In this document: positions 14,509 to 22,549 of the stretch, one piece after another
Numbering within the stretch: the first letter of the stretch is position 1
Layout of the letters: every line of letters starts with the position of its first letter
From: JAGVSZ01 sp019137045
Lineage (GTDB): Bacteria; Pseudomonadota; Gammaproteobacteria; Burkholderiales; SG8-39
NCBI GenBank assembly: GCA_046347635.1
Contig: JAXMFT010000002.1
Location: 1 to 64,000 of the forward strand
Direction of reading: 5' to 3'
Length of the DNA stretch: 64,000 nt
Made by a program: the position numbers and the translations under genes
The notes under the pieces: generated by a model
What the model was told of the DNA's origin: nothing
Database searches by the model: none
The model's input: the letters and a program-made list of their open reading frames with translations, nothing else

Positions 14509-15056
14509 CGCCGCGCCTTGGCCTCGATCCGCTCGCGCAGCTCGCGGTAGCGCTCGTCCACCTGGTCGCCGAAGAGCGGGTCGGTCGCGGCGCTGACCGC
14601 CCTGCCGACGGCGTCCCAGTCCGCGGGCGTGAGGTGCTTCGCCGCGAGCGGCAGGACGAGGCTGTTCTCGCCCGCGAGGTGGTGGCGGTAGTAGACGAGC
14701 AGCGTCGCGCACGCGGCCTCGACCTCCTCGCGCGCGACGAACTCGTCGCCCTCGACCGCCTCCAGCAGCGCCTGCGCCGCGCGCGCCGCCTCCCCGATCA
14801 CGCGGTGCTCCTGCAGGAACCGGCTCACCACCGGCTCGAGCGAGCGGTCGTACTGGAGCAGGCGCGCGAATGCGACGTCCTCGCGCGGGTGGTGAGTGCG
14901 CTCCGGGAAGTGGCGCAGATAGGTCAGCACGTCGCGCATCAGCTCGTAGTCGGGGTGCTCGCCGGCGTGGAACCGGTCCACCTCGCGGCTGAAGATGTCG
15001 AGCAGGCGCGCGAAGCTGTCGTGCTCGGCGCGCCAGGCGTCCGTCGGCCGGCTCAT
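14505..15056 (-). CDS. Hemerythrin HHE-domain protein
   Basis: A 183-residue four-helix di-iron protein. Histidine/glutamate ligands of the HHE cation-binding domain are visible: WRAEHDSF near the start, FPERTHHPRED, FLQEHRVIG, and YYRHHLAGEN near the end. Hemerythrin-like proteins bind O2 or NO or protect di-iron sites; in a genome with NnrS and FNR-like regulation, an NO or oxygen role is plausible. The ATG at 15056 follows GGGGAGTG; a longer in-frame start at 15131 lacks a ribosome site. It is divergent from the GST gene 200 nt away. Confidence 0.85.
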   Translation of the reverse strand: MSRPTDAWRAEHDSFARLLDIFSREVDRFHAGEHPDYELMRDVLTYLRHFPERTHHPREDVAFARLLQYDRSLEPVVSRFLQEHRVIGEAARAAQALLEAVEGDEFVAREEVEAACATLLVYYRHHLAGENSLVLPLAAKHLTPADWDAVGRAVSAATDPLFGDQVDERYRELRERIEAKARR

Positions 15057-15255
15057 GAGTGCACTCCCCGTAGAGGCGTTCCTGTCGCCCAGCCTAGTCG
15101 AGGTCGCGCGCCGCCGCTTGCGCGGGGTCAAGGACTGCGCGGCGCGGACCGCGGGCGGGGCGCCTGCTAGACTCCCCGCTCATGGTACGACGGCGCAGCA
15201 GGATGCGGTTCGCGGCGGCGGCGCTTCCGCGCGCCCGCTGAGGGTGGCGCGCCGC

Positions 15256-15963
15256 ATGCGCTACCGGCTCTACTACTGGCCCGGGATCCAGGGCCGCGGC
15301 GAGTTCGTGCGCCTCGCGCTGGAGGAGGCGGGCGCCGACTACGACGACGTCGCGCGCGCGCGCAAGGGCGGCATGGCCGCGCTGCAGCGCCTGATGGCGC
15401 GGCGCAGCGCGCCGCCGTTCGCGCCGCCGTTCCTCGCGGCGGGGAACCTCCTCGTTGCCCAGACGGCGAACATCCTGCTCTTCCTCGGCCCGCGGCTCGG
15501 GCTCGCCCCCCGCTCGGAGGCGGGTCGGCTGTGGGCGCACCAGCTGCAGCTCACCGTCGCGGACTTCGTCGCCGAGACGCACGACACCCATCATCCGATC
15601 GCCGGCAGCCTCTATTACGAGGACCAGAGGCCGGAGGCGAAGCGGCGCGCCGCGCTGTTCGTCCGCGAGCGCCTGCCGAAGTACCTCGGCTACTTCGAGC
15701 GCGGGCTGGCGGCGGGCGGCGGGCGCTGGATGCTCGGCGCGCGGCTCACCTACGTCGATCTCTCGCTCTTCCAGGTCGTCGCGGGCCTGCGCCACGCCTT
15801 CCCGCGCGCGCTCGCGCGGCGCGCCGCCCGGTACCCGCGACTGATGCGGCTCCACGACGCGGTCGCGGCGCGGCCGCGCGTCGCGGCCTACCTCGCCTCC
15901 GCGCGGCGCCTGCCGTTCGGCCCGGCGGACCTCTGGCGCCACTACCCCGAGCTCGACCGCTGA
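15256..15963 (+). CDS. Glutathione S-transferase family protein
   Basis: A 235-residue cytosolic GST. The N-terminal thioredoxin fold starts with RYRLYYWPGIQGRGEF, the pattern of sigma/alpha-like GSTs with an early catalytic Tyr, followed by LALEEAGADYDDV. The QTANIL segment replaces the usual ESxAI glutathione-binding motif (Q-T for E-S). The helical C-terminal domain contains YVDLSLFQVVAGL. The ATG at 15256 gives the standard length; upstream in-frame codons have no support. It is followed 1 nt later by arfB. Substrate unknown. Confidence 0.85.
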   Translation: MRYRLYYWPGIQGRGEFVRLALEEAGADYDDVARARKGGMAALQRLMARRSAPPFAPPFLAAGNLLVAQTANILLFLGPRLGLAPRSEAGRLWAHQLQLTVADFVAETHDTHHPIAGSLYYEDQRPEAKRRAALFVRERLPKYLGYFERGLAAGGGRWMLGARLTYVDLSLFQVVAGLRHAFPRALARRAARYPRLMRLHDAVAARPRVAAYLASARRLPFGPADLWRHYPELDR

Positions 15964-15964
15964 C

Positions 15965-16360
15965 GTGATCAGGGTGCGGCCGGAGGAAGTCGAGCTCGTC
16001 CCCATCCGCGCGCAGGGCGCGGGCGGCCAGAACGTCAACAAGGTCTCGAACGCGATCCACCTGCGCTTCGACGTGCGCGCGTCGTCCCTGCCCGACGGGG
16101 TGAAGGAGCGGCTGCTCCGGCTTCCCGACCAGCGCATCAGCGCCGACGGCGTCGTGGTCATCAAGGCCCAGCAGCACCGCAGCCTGGAGAAGAACCGCGC
16201 CGACGCGTTCGCGCGGCTGCAGGCGCTCGTCGCGCGCGCCGCCGCAGTGCCGCGCCCGCGCAAGCCCACCCGGCCGACCCGGGCCGCGCAGCGGCGGCGG
16301 GTCGAGCGCAAGGTCCGGCGCGGGCAGCTGAAGGCGTCGCGGCGGCAGGTGTTCGACTAG
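15965..16360 (+). CDS. arfB: Alternative ribosome-rescue factor ArfB (peptidyl-tRNA hydrolase)
   Basis: A 131-residue release-factor-like protein (YaeJ/ICT1 family) that hydrolyses peptidyl-tRNA on ribosomes stalled without a stop codon. The GGQ catalytic loop is clear in RAQGAGGQNVNKVSN, followed by the conserved AIHLRFDV strand and the basic C-terminal tail (RRVERKVRRGQLKASRRQVF) that threads the empty mRNA channel. The start is a GTG at 15965, 1 nt after the GST stop. The size matches the family. Confidence 0.93.
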   Translation: MIRVRPEEVELVPIRAQGAGGQNVNKVSNAIHLRFDVRASSLPDGVKERLLRLPDQRISADGVVVIKAQQHRSLEKNRADAFARLQALVARAAAVPRPRKPTRPTRAAQRRRVERKVRRGQLKASRRQVFD

Positions 16361-16368
16361 CTTTCGCG

Positions 16369-16392
16369 CCGCGCGCGAACTCCCGCGCGCGG
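16369..16392. terminator. Intergenic 9-bp GC hairpin
   Basis: Perfect stem CCGCGCGCG (16369-16377) with CGCGCGCGG (16384-16392) and a 6-nt AACTCC loop, just after the arfB stop and right before the ribosome site of the next gene. No T-run follows. It could be a U-less terminator for arfB or a hairpin limiting translation of the downstream gene. Confidence 0.45.
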
Positions 16393-16408
16393 ATCCGGTC
16401 GGAGGAGC

Positions 16409-17356
16409 ATGCTGCAAGGGGACTCGCCCGCAGGCACGCCGTCCCGTCCGCCGCAGGGTCACGGCGAGTTCGTCGACACGCGCGCCCCGGCGGAGCCGGC
16501 GTTCGACCTGGGCCGCGCGCCGCCGCACGTCGAGCGGTTGGCCGCGCGCGAACGGCGGCGCCCGGCGCTGTGGGGCGCGGTGCTCCTCGCGCTCGCGGTC
16601 GTGGCCGCGCTCGCGTACTGGTTCCAGCAGCGCGCGTCGTCCCCGCCGCCGGTCGCGCCGCCGGTCGCGGGCACGCCGAGCGCACCGCCGGCCGAGCCGC
16701 CGGTCCGGCATCCGATCGAGGACGCGCGGCCCGAGGCCGCCGCGCCGGTCGCCGCCGCCCCGCCGTCGCTCGACGAGAGCGACCCGGCCGTCGCCGATGC
16801 GCTCGCCGCGCTCGTCGGCCGCGGCCCGCTCGAACAGTTCGCGACCCTGTCCGGATTCGTGCGCAACGTCGTGGCGACGATCGACAACCTGCCGCGCAAC
16901 AAGGCGCCGCGGCGCGTCTGGCCGCTCGTCCCGACGCCCGGCCCGCTGGTCACCACCGGCGGCAAGGACGCGACGTACCTGGGCGCGGAGAACTACCGCC
17001 GCTACGAGCCTGCGCTGCGCCTCATGGAGTCCGTGGACACCGGCCAGCTGGTCGCCCTGTACGTGCGCCTGTACCCGCTGTTCCAGCAGGCGTACCGCGA
17101 CCTCGGCTACCCGGACCGGTACTTCAACGACCGGCTGATCGAGGTGATCGACCACCTGCTCGCGACGCCGGACGTCCCGGGCCCGATCGCGCTCGCGCAG
17201 CCGCACGTGCTGTACGTCTTCGCCGACCCCGCGCTCGAAGCGCGCTCGGCCGGGCAGAAGATCCTGCTCCGCATCGGGCCCGCGAACGCGGCGCGCGTGA
17301 AGGCGAAGCTGCGCGACATCCGGCGCCAGGTCACCGGCCGCGCCCTGCCGCGGTAG
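16409..17356 (+). CDS. DUF3014-type inner-membrane protein
   Basis: A 315-residue protein. A cytoplasmic N-terminus of about 50 residues is followed by one membrane helix (ALWGAVLLALAVVAALAYWF, residues about 53-72), a Pro/Ala-rich linker of about 50 residues and a globular C-terminal domain. That domain includes FVRNVVATIDNLPRNKAP, ENYRRYEPALRLM and the LFQQAYRDLGYPDRYFNDRLIEVIDHLL segment typical of DUF3014 proteins. The N-in topology puts the domain in the periplasm. The function of the family is unknown. A GGAGGAG site precedes the ATG. Confidence 0.8.
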   Translation: MLQGDSPAGTPSRPPQGHGEFVDTRAPAEPAFDLGRAPPHVERLAARERRRPALWGAVLLALAVVAALAYWFQQRASSPPPVAPPVAGTPSAPPAEPPVRHPIEDARPEAAAPVAAAPPSLDESDPAVADALAALVGRGPLEQFATLSGFVRNVVATIDNLPRNKAPRRVWPLVPTPGPLVTTGGKDATYLGAENYRRYEPALRLMESVDTGQLVALYVRLYPLFQQAYRDLGYPDRYFNDRLIEVIDHLLATPDVPGPIALAQPHVLYVFADPALEARSAGQKILLRIGPANAARVKAKLRDIRRQVTGRALPR

Positions 17357-17367
17357 GCCGGACGGCG

Positions 17368-17712
17368 TCAGCCGACGCCGAGCAGCTCCACCTCGAAGAC
17401 GAGCGTCGCGTGCGGCGGGATGACGCCGCCGGCGCCGCGTGCGCCGTAGCCGAGCGCCGGCGGAATCGTGAGTCTGCGCACGCCGCCCACGCGCATGCCC
17501 TGCACTCCTTCGTCCCAGCCCGCGATCACGTGACGCGCGCCGAGCGGAAACACGAACGGTTCGCCGCGGTCCCGGCTCGAGTCGAACTTCGTCCCGTCGG
17601 CGAGCCAGCCGGTGTAGTGGACGGTGACGCTGCGGCCTGCGGCCGCGGCGTCGCCGGCGCCGACGCCGAGATCCTCGATCACGAGCCCGGTGGCGGTGGT
17701 GGTGGCGGTCAT
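17368..17712 (-). CDS. FKBP-type peptidyl-prolyl cis-trans isomerase
   Basis: A 114-residue single-domain FKBP. Active-site residues of the family are visible: VTVHYTGWLADGTKFDSSRDRGEPF (Y, F, D), VIAGWDEGVQGM (V, I, W), GYGARG and the closing IPPHATLVFEVELL. There is no signal peptide, so it is cytoplasmic. An AAAGGAG ribosome site 7 nt before the ATG at 17712 fixes the start. It lies 32 nt after the MFS gene on the same strand. Confidence 0.93.
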   Translation of the reverse strand: MTATTTATGLVIEDLGVGAGDAAAAGRSVTVHYTGWLADGTKFDSSRDRGEPFVFPLGARHVIAGWDEGVQGMRVGGVRRLTIPPALGYGARGAGGVIPPHATLVFEVELLGVG

Positions 17713-17744
17713 GGAGGTCTCCTTTCGGTCGGGAAACGGAGGGG

Positions 17745-18920
17745 TCAGCGCGGCGCGCGCCCGAGACGGTACACGCCGAGCGCGACCAGCGCGGCGACGA
17801 TCCCGCTCGCGCTCACGCCGAGCCAGCCGGCGGTGGTCCACGCGGTGCTCGCGACGAACGCGCCGGTCGCGTTGCCGCCCCACACGTGGATCGCGAAGAT
17901 CGTGTTCGAGCGGCTGCGCGTGTCGGGGTCGGCGGTGGTGACCAGCGCCTGGTTCGCCACCATCGCCGAGCGCAGGCCGCAATCCTGCAGGATCGCGCCG
18001 AGCACGAGCGCGGCGAGCGTCACGAGCCCGAAGCCGAACGCGAGGTAGGCGGCGAGAACGAGGCAGATGCCGGTGGTCACGACCGGGCGCGCGCCGAAGC
18101 GGTCCATCCAGCGGCCCGCCGGGCGCGCGACCAGCACGCCGGACGCGCCCGGGATGCCGAAGAGCCCCGCGATCGCCGGGCCCATGCCGTACACCGCGGC
18201 GAGCATGGGCGCGAGCGTCGCCCAGAACCCGCCGTAGCAGATGCCGAGCAGGAACTGGACCGCGGAGGCGCGGCGCAGGTCCGCGCGGCCGCGCACCAGG
18301 CCGAGGAGCGAGCGCTGCAGCGCCGCGTACGGCAGGCGCGTCTGCGGCGGCGCGCTCGGCAGCCGGGCGACGAGCGCGGGCGCGAGCGCGAGCATCAGCG
18401 CGGCCGAGAGCGCATAGGTCCAGCGCCAGCCGAGGAAGGCGCTCGCGAAACCGCCGCCCACGCGGCCGAAGAGGATGCCGAGGAAGAGGCCCGACATCAC
18501 CGTGCCGAGCGCGCGGCCGCGCTCGCCGGGCGCGGACAACTCGGCGATGAACGGCAGGATGTGCTGCGAAGTGCTCGCGCACACGCCGACGCAGAACGCG
18601 GCGGCCACGAGCAGCGGCAGGTTCGGGGCGGCGCCCATGGCGAGCATCGCGGCGATCAGGCAGGCGAGCTGCCCGATGATGAGGCGGCGCTTGTCGAAGC
18701 GGTCCCCGAGCGGGGCGAGCGCGAGCGTGCCGGCGAGGAAGCCGCCGAAGCTGCAGGTCGCCACCCAGCCGACCGCCGCCGGGCTCGCGCCGAACTCGCG
18801 CGCGAACTCCGGCAGCATCGGCGTCTGGAAGTGCACCGTTCCCGCGGTGGTGAAGCAGGTGGCGGTGAGGAGCGCCATCAGGCCGGGCGTGAGCCGCGGC
18901 CGCTCCGCGGCGCGGTTCAC
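17745..18920 (-). CDS. MFS transporter, DHA1-like efflux type
   Basis: A 391-residue major facilitator with about 12 hydrophobic helices. The loop 2-3 signature is seen as LAPLGDRFDKRRLIIGQ, and a mirrored ARPAGRWMDRFGARPVV occurs in the second half. A start GTG at 18920 overlaps the TGA of the dioxygenase gene (GTGA), so the two are coupled. Drug or aromatic-compound export is the usual role of this class; the link to the extradiol dioxygenase suggests an aromatic substrate or product, but this is inference. Confidence 0.85.
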   Translation of the reverse strand: MNRAAERPRLTPGLMALLTATCFTTAGTVHFQTPMLPEFAREFGASPAAVGWVATCSFGGFLAGTLALAPLGDRFDKRRLIIGQLACLIAAMLAMGAAPNLPLLVAAAFCVGVCASTSQHILPFIAELSAPGERGRALGTVMSGLFLGILFGRVGGGFASAFLGWRWTYALSAALMLALAPALVARLPSAPPQTRLPYAALQRSLLGLVRGRADLRRASAVQFLLGICYGGFWATLAPMLAAVYGMGPAIAGLFGIPGASGVLVARPAGRWMDRFGARPVVTTGICLVLAAYLAFGFGLVTLAALVLGAILQDCGLRSAMVANQALVTTADPDTRSRSNTIFAIHVWGGNATGAFVASTAWTTAGWLGVSASGIVAALVALGVYRLGRAPR

Positions 18921-19699
18921 CCGATCACCGCCGCGAGCATGCTCACCGAGCCGAGCTCGATGCCGTCCACCGGGAACGCGACCTCCTCGCGCTCGTCCTG
19001 CAGCGCGAGGCAATAGAGCAGCGGGAGGTAGTGCTCGGGCGTCGGGATCGAGCGGCGCGCGTCCTCGCCCAGGGTCTCGTAGTCGACGAGCGCGGCGTGC
19101 GCGCGCGCGGCGATCAGGGCGCGCACGCGCTCGTCGAAGCGCGCCGCCCAGTCGTAGGGCCCCGCCGCGGGGTCGCGGCGCATGAGCGCGAGGTTGTGCA
19201 CCACGTTGCCGCTGCCGATGACGAGCACCCCCTCGTCGCGCAGCGGCGCGAGGCGCCGGCCGAGCGCGTAGTGGTACGACCCGGGCTGCGTGCCGTCGAT
19301 GCTCAGCTGCACCACCGGCACGTCCGCGCCGGGGAAGGCGTGCAGCAGCACCTGCCAGGTGCCGTGATCGAGACCCCAGCCCGAGTCGGGCTGCACCTCG
19401 GCCGGCGCCGCCAGGGCGCGCACGCGCGCGGCGAGCGCCGGGTCGCCGGGGGCCGGATAGGACAACTCGTACAGCGGCGGCGGAAATCCGTAGAAGTCGT
19501 GGATCGTGCGCGGCCGCGCCATCGCCGTGACCGCGCTGCCGCGGGTGTACCAGTGCGCCGAGACCGACAGGATCGCGCGCGGGCGCGGGACGCGCGTCCC
19601 GAGCGCGCGCCACGCGTCGGCGTAGCGGTTGGGCGCGAGCGCGTTCATCGGGCTGCCGTGGCCGAAGAACACGACGGGCATGCGCGGGGCGGCGGGCAT
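18917..19699 (-). CDS. DODA/LigB-type extradiol ring-cleavage dioxygenase (YgiD-like)
   Basis: A class III extradiol dioxygenase of 260 residues, the family of 4,5-DOPA dioxygenase. Metal and catalytic motifs are visible: FFGHGSPMNAL, SAHWYTRG (His), GLDHGTWQVL, VVQLSID, GSGNVVHNL (His) and TPEHYLPLLY. The ATG at 19699 or the one at 19681 gives a normal N-terminus. It is coupled to the MFS gene and divergent from an ACMSD-like amidohydrolase 109 nt away. The true substrate (DOPA or another catechol) cannot be told. Confidence 0.9.
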   Translation of the reverse strand: MPAAPRMPVVFFGHGSPMNALAPNRYADAWRALGTRVPRPRAILSVSAHWYTRGSAVTAMARPRTIHDFYGFPPPLYELSYPAPGDPALAARVRALAAPAEVQPDSGWGLDHGTWQVLLHAFPGADVPVVQLSIDGTQPGSYHYALGRRLAPLRDEGVLVIGSGNVVHNLALMRRDPAAGPYDWAARFDERVRALIAARAHAALVDYETLGEDARRSIPTPEHYLPLLYCLALQDEREEVAFPVDGIELGSVSMLAAVIG

Positions 19700-19808
19700 T
19701 CGGATCTCGGCGGGGCGCTGGGGCTGCGAACGGGAGCAGTCTATGCGATGAGGGCGCGGCGCGCTGCTACCATTGCGCGCCTGCCACGCCCGACGAACGA
19801 GGACGACG

Positions 19809-20789
19809 GTGAAGACGATCGACATCCACGCGCACTGGTTTCCGCCCGAGTGGGTGCGCCTCATGGAGCGCGATGCCGGGCGCTTCGGCGGCAGCCTCGC
19901 GCGCACGCCCAAGGGCTACAAGGTGAGCGCCGGGGCCCTCACCAACGTCTTCACCGACGAGTTCGTGGACATCGACCGCCGGCTCGCCGGCATGGACCGC
20001 ACCGGCGTCGCGCTGCAGCTCCTCTCGCTCACCTCGCCGATGGTGTACTGGGCGCCGGGCGAGTTCGGCCTCGCGCTCGCGCAGGCGTTCAACGACGCCG
20101 CGTCGGCGGCGCACCGCAGGCATCCGGCGCGGCTCCTCGGCGCGGCGATGCTGCCGATGCAGGCGCCCGAGCTCGCGCTGAGGGAGCTCGAGCGGGCGGC
20201 GCAGCTGCCCGGCCTGCGCGCGCTCTACCTCGCGACCAACGTCAACGGCACCGAGCTCGACGACCGGGCGTTCTGGCCGATCTACGCGCAGTGCGAGGCC
20301 CTGGGCTGGCCGATCTTCCTGCACCCGGTCGACACCATCGGGAGCGAGCGCACGCAGCGCTTCCACCTGCGCAACCTGCTCGGCAACCCCTACGACACCG
20401 GCGTGGCCGCCGCGCACCTCATCCTCGGCGGCGTGCTGGACGCGTTTCCGCGGCTGGAGGTGAGCCTGCCGCACGCGGGCGGGGCGCTGACCGCGGTGAT
20501 CGGGCGGCTCGACCATGGCACGAAGGTGCGCCCGGAGCTCGCGCACATGAAGCAGCCGCCGAGCGCGTACCTGCGCCGCTTCACCTACGACACGATCGGG
20601 CACGACGACCGCATCAACCAGCACCTCGTGCGGCTGGTGGGCGCCGACCGCGTGCTGCTCGGCAGCGACTACTGCTTCGACATGGGCCTCGCCGCGCCGG
20701 TCCAGACCGTGGACCGGCTCGCGCTCACGCAGGCCGAGCGCGACGGCATCCTCGGCGGCAACGCGGCCCGCCTCCTCCGACTGGAGTGA
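19809..20789 (+). CDS. Amidohydrolase-family decarboxylase (ACMSD-like)
   Basis: A 326-residue TIM-barrel amidohydrolase of the ACMSD/gamma-resorcylate decarboxylase type. The N-terminal HxH metal pair is in IDIHAHWFPPEW; the other metal-site residues lie in FLHPVDT, SLPHAGG and LLGSDYCFDMG. These enzymes decarboxylate products of aromatic ring cleavage, such as aminocarboxymuconate semialdehyde. Start GTG 19809 follows a GAGG site. The adjacent divergent dioxygenase makes a two-step ring-cleavage and decarboxylation pair plausible, but the substrate is not known. Confidence 0.85.
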   Translation: MKTIDIHAHWFPPEWVRLMERDAGRFGGSLARTPKGYKVSAGALTNVFTDEFVDIDRRLAGMDRTGVALQLLSLTSPMVYWAPGEFGLALAQAFNDAASAAHRRHPARLLGAAMLPMQAPELALRELERAAQLPGLRALYLATNVNGTELDDRAFWPIYAQCEALGWPIFLHPVDTIGSERTQRFHLRNLLGNPYDTGVAAAHLILGGVLDAFPRLEVSLPHAGGALTAVIGRLDHGTKVRPELAHMKQPPSAYLRRFTYDTIGHDDRINQHLVRLVGADRVLLGSDYCFDMGLAAPVQTVDRLALTQAERDGILGGNAARLLRLE

Positions 20790-20814
20790 GGCCGGCGCGC
20801 ACCGGCGCCGCGAT

Positions 20815-21099
20815 TCAGGGCTCCGCGCCGGGGCGTCCGCGCCCCGGTTCGTCCTGCTCGAGGCGGCTCTGGCACTCGAGGCAGCGCTCGGCCGCGGGGT
20901 GCGCGATCAGCCGGTCGAGGTCGATCTCGCGCCCGCACGCGGCGCACGTGCCGTAGGTGCCGTCGGCGAGACGCCTGCGCGCGTCGTGCAGGGCGCGCAG
21001 GCGGCGCGCGGCCTGCGCCTCGGGAACGCCGGCGAGCGCGCGCCGCTCCGCCTCGATCAGCCGTTCCAGTTCGTGCCGCTGCGCGCGGTTCAGCGTCAT
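20815..21099 (-). CDS. DksA/TraR-type zinc-finger protein
   Basis: A 94-residue protein with an N-terminal helical coiled region (RHELERLIEAERRAL...ALHDARRRLADG) and a C-terminal four-cysteine finger (CAACG...RCLECQ) as in DksA/TraR proteins, which enter the RNA polymerase secondary channel and adjust promoter kinetics with ppGpp. It is shorter than DksA (about 150 residues), and the DxxDxA coiled-coil tip motif of DksA is not evident, so it may bind polymerase without copying DksA activity. It is the last gene of a minus-strand regulatory block. Confidence 0.85.
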   Translation of the reverse strand: MTLNRAQRHELERLIEAERRALAGVPEAQAARRLRALHDARRRLADGTYGTCAACGREIDLDRLIAHPAAERCLECQSRLEQDEPGRGRPGAEP

Positions 21100-21136
21100 G
21101 GTCGGCGCGCGGGGGCGCGGTCCCGCAGGGCTGCGT

Positions 21137-21988
21137 TCAGGCGGCGGCCAGCGCCATGCTGCCGAGGGCGGGGAGACCGCCGCGCTGCGCGCTGCGCGCT
21201 CGCTCCGCGCGCGCGCGCGCGGACGCCGGCTCGGGGCGCACGGCGGCCTCGCGCGGCTCGAGGACCCGCCGCAGCGCCGGCACGTCGCGCAGGGTGATGG
21301 TGCGCCGGTTCACGCCGATGATTCCCGCGGCGGCGAGCGCCGAGAGCGCGCGGCTGGCCGTCTCCAGCTTGATGCCGAGGTAGCTGCCGATCTCCTGCCG
21401 CGTCATGCGCAGCTCGAAGACGGTGCGCGAGTAGCCGAGCCGGCCGAAGCGCTCGGACAGGTCGAGCAGGAACGCCGCCAGGCGCGATTCCGCGTTGTGC
21501 GTGCCGAGCAGCCAGATCAGCCGGTGGTCGCGCCCGATCTGGCGGCTGAACGCGCGGAAGAGCGCGCGCTCCAGGCCGGAATACGTGCGCGAGAGCTGCG
21601 CGAGCCGCGCGTACGGCACCACCACCACCACGGTCGTGTCGAGCGCGATCACGTCCGCGCCGTGGCGGCCGGGATCGATGGCGTCGAGGCCGACCGTGTC
21701 GCCGCCCATCGGCAGGGCGAGCACCATCTGGTTGCCCGCCGCATCCGTGCGGACCGTCTTGAGGAAGCCGCTGCGGATCACGTAGATCGCTTCGAACCGG
21801 TCCCCGGCGCGGACCAGCGCCTCCCCGGCCTTGAGCCGCCGCACCGGAAAGGAGATCTCGGCGAACGCCGGCTCGGTGGCATCCAGCCCGAGCTCGGGCG
21901 CCAGGTCCGCGAGGCTCGCGCGCGCGCAGCCGCCGGCGGGGGCGCCGGCGGTCGGGGTGTCGTCGTTCGTACTGGCAGTCAGGGTCAT
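21137..21988 (-). CDS. Crp/Fnr-family regulator, FNR-like but lacking Fe-S cysteines
   Basis: A 283-residue CRP/FNR regulator. The cyclic-nucleotide-like beta roll aligns well with FNR (RSGFLKTVRTDAAGNQMV, GDTVGLDAI, NAESRLAAFLLDLS). The helix-turn-helix MTRQEIGSYLGIKLETASRAL has the E..SR recognition pattern of FNR proteins, predicting a TTGAT-N4-ATCAA site. The cluster ligands of FNR are absent: the N-terminal region has one Cys (GGCARAS) and the central Cys is missing. The sensor is therefore probably not a 4Fe-4S cluster. An AGGAG site precedes the ATG. It is followed by a 35-residue Ala/Arg-rich tail. Confidence 0.9.
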   Translation of the reverse strand: MTLTASTNDDTPTAGAPAGGCARASLADLAPELGLDATEPAFAEISFPVRRLKAGEALVRAGDRFEAIYVIRSGFLKTVRTDAAGNQMVLALPMGGDTVGLDAIDPGRHGADVIALDTTVVVVVPYARLAQLSRTYSGLERALFRAFSRQIGRDHRLIWLLGTHNAESRLAAFLLDLSERFGRLGYSRTVFELRMTRQEIGSYLGIKLETASRALSALAAAGIIGVNRRTITLRDVPALRRVLEPREAAVRPEPASARARAERARSAQRGGLPALGSMALAAA

Positions 21989-22023
21989 CGTCGGCTCCTG
22001 CAGATGCGAGGGGATTCCGGTCG

Positions 22024-22419
22024 TCACGCGCGCGCCCCCTCCGCCGCGGCCACCCAGCCGCGCAGGATGTCGGGCACGCGCACGAATTCGTGCGACTTGT
22101 CGAGGAAGACGCTCGCGCCCGCGGCGAGGCCCGCGGCGCGATACTGATCGCTGACGAAGTTGCTGAGGATGATGACGCGCAGGTCGGGCCGCAGCGGCTT
22201 GATGCGGGCGAGGACCTCGAACCCGGTGCCGTCGAGGAGCTGCAGGTCGAGGATGACCGCCTCGGGCGCCGCGGCCAGCACGCCGTCCACGGCGCCGGCC
22301 ACCGAGTCCGCCGCGCCGATCACCTCGACGCCGGCCACGGTCGCGAGCATGGCGAGCAGCCGCGTGCGCACCGCGGGCGAGTCTTCGACGACGTAGACCT
22401 TCACTGTCCCGACGCTCAC
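22024..22419 (-). CDS. Stand-alone response-regulator receiver protein
   Basis: A 131-residue CheY-like receiver with no output domain. The acidic pocket is in VVEDSPAVR, the phospho-acceptor Asp in AVILDLQLLDGTG, the Ser/Thr in IILSNF and the Lys in FLDKSHEF. It starts at GTG 22419 (or the internal GTG at 22404). It sits between the FNR-like regulator and the NarL-type pair in the same orientation, so it may be phosphorylated by the neighbouring histidine kinase. Its output is unknown. Confidence 0.88.
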   Translation of the reverse strand: MSVGTVKVYVVEDSPAVRTRLLAMLATVAGVEVIGAADSVAGAVDGVLAAAPEAVILDLQLLDGTGFEVLARIKPLRPDLRVIILSNFVSDQYRAAGLAAGASVFLDKSHEFVRVPDILRGWVAAAEGARA

Positions 22420-22549
22420 GTTCGACCGGGCCAGTATTGCGACGCGCCGGAACCGGCACCATCGGCGGCGGCTGAATCTGCGCCGGGATGGGATCGGAGG
22501 GGGCTAGGAATCCTCCTAGGGGCGGGGGCGGGGCCGCCCGGTCCGCGCG

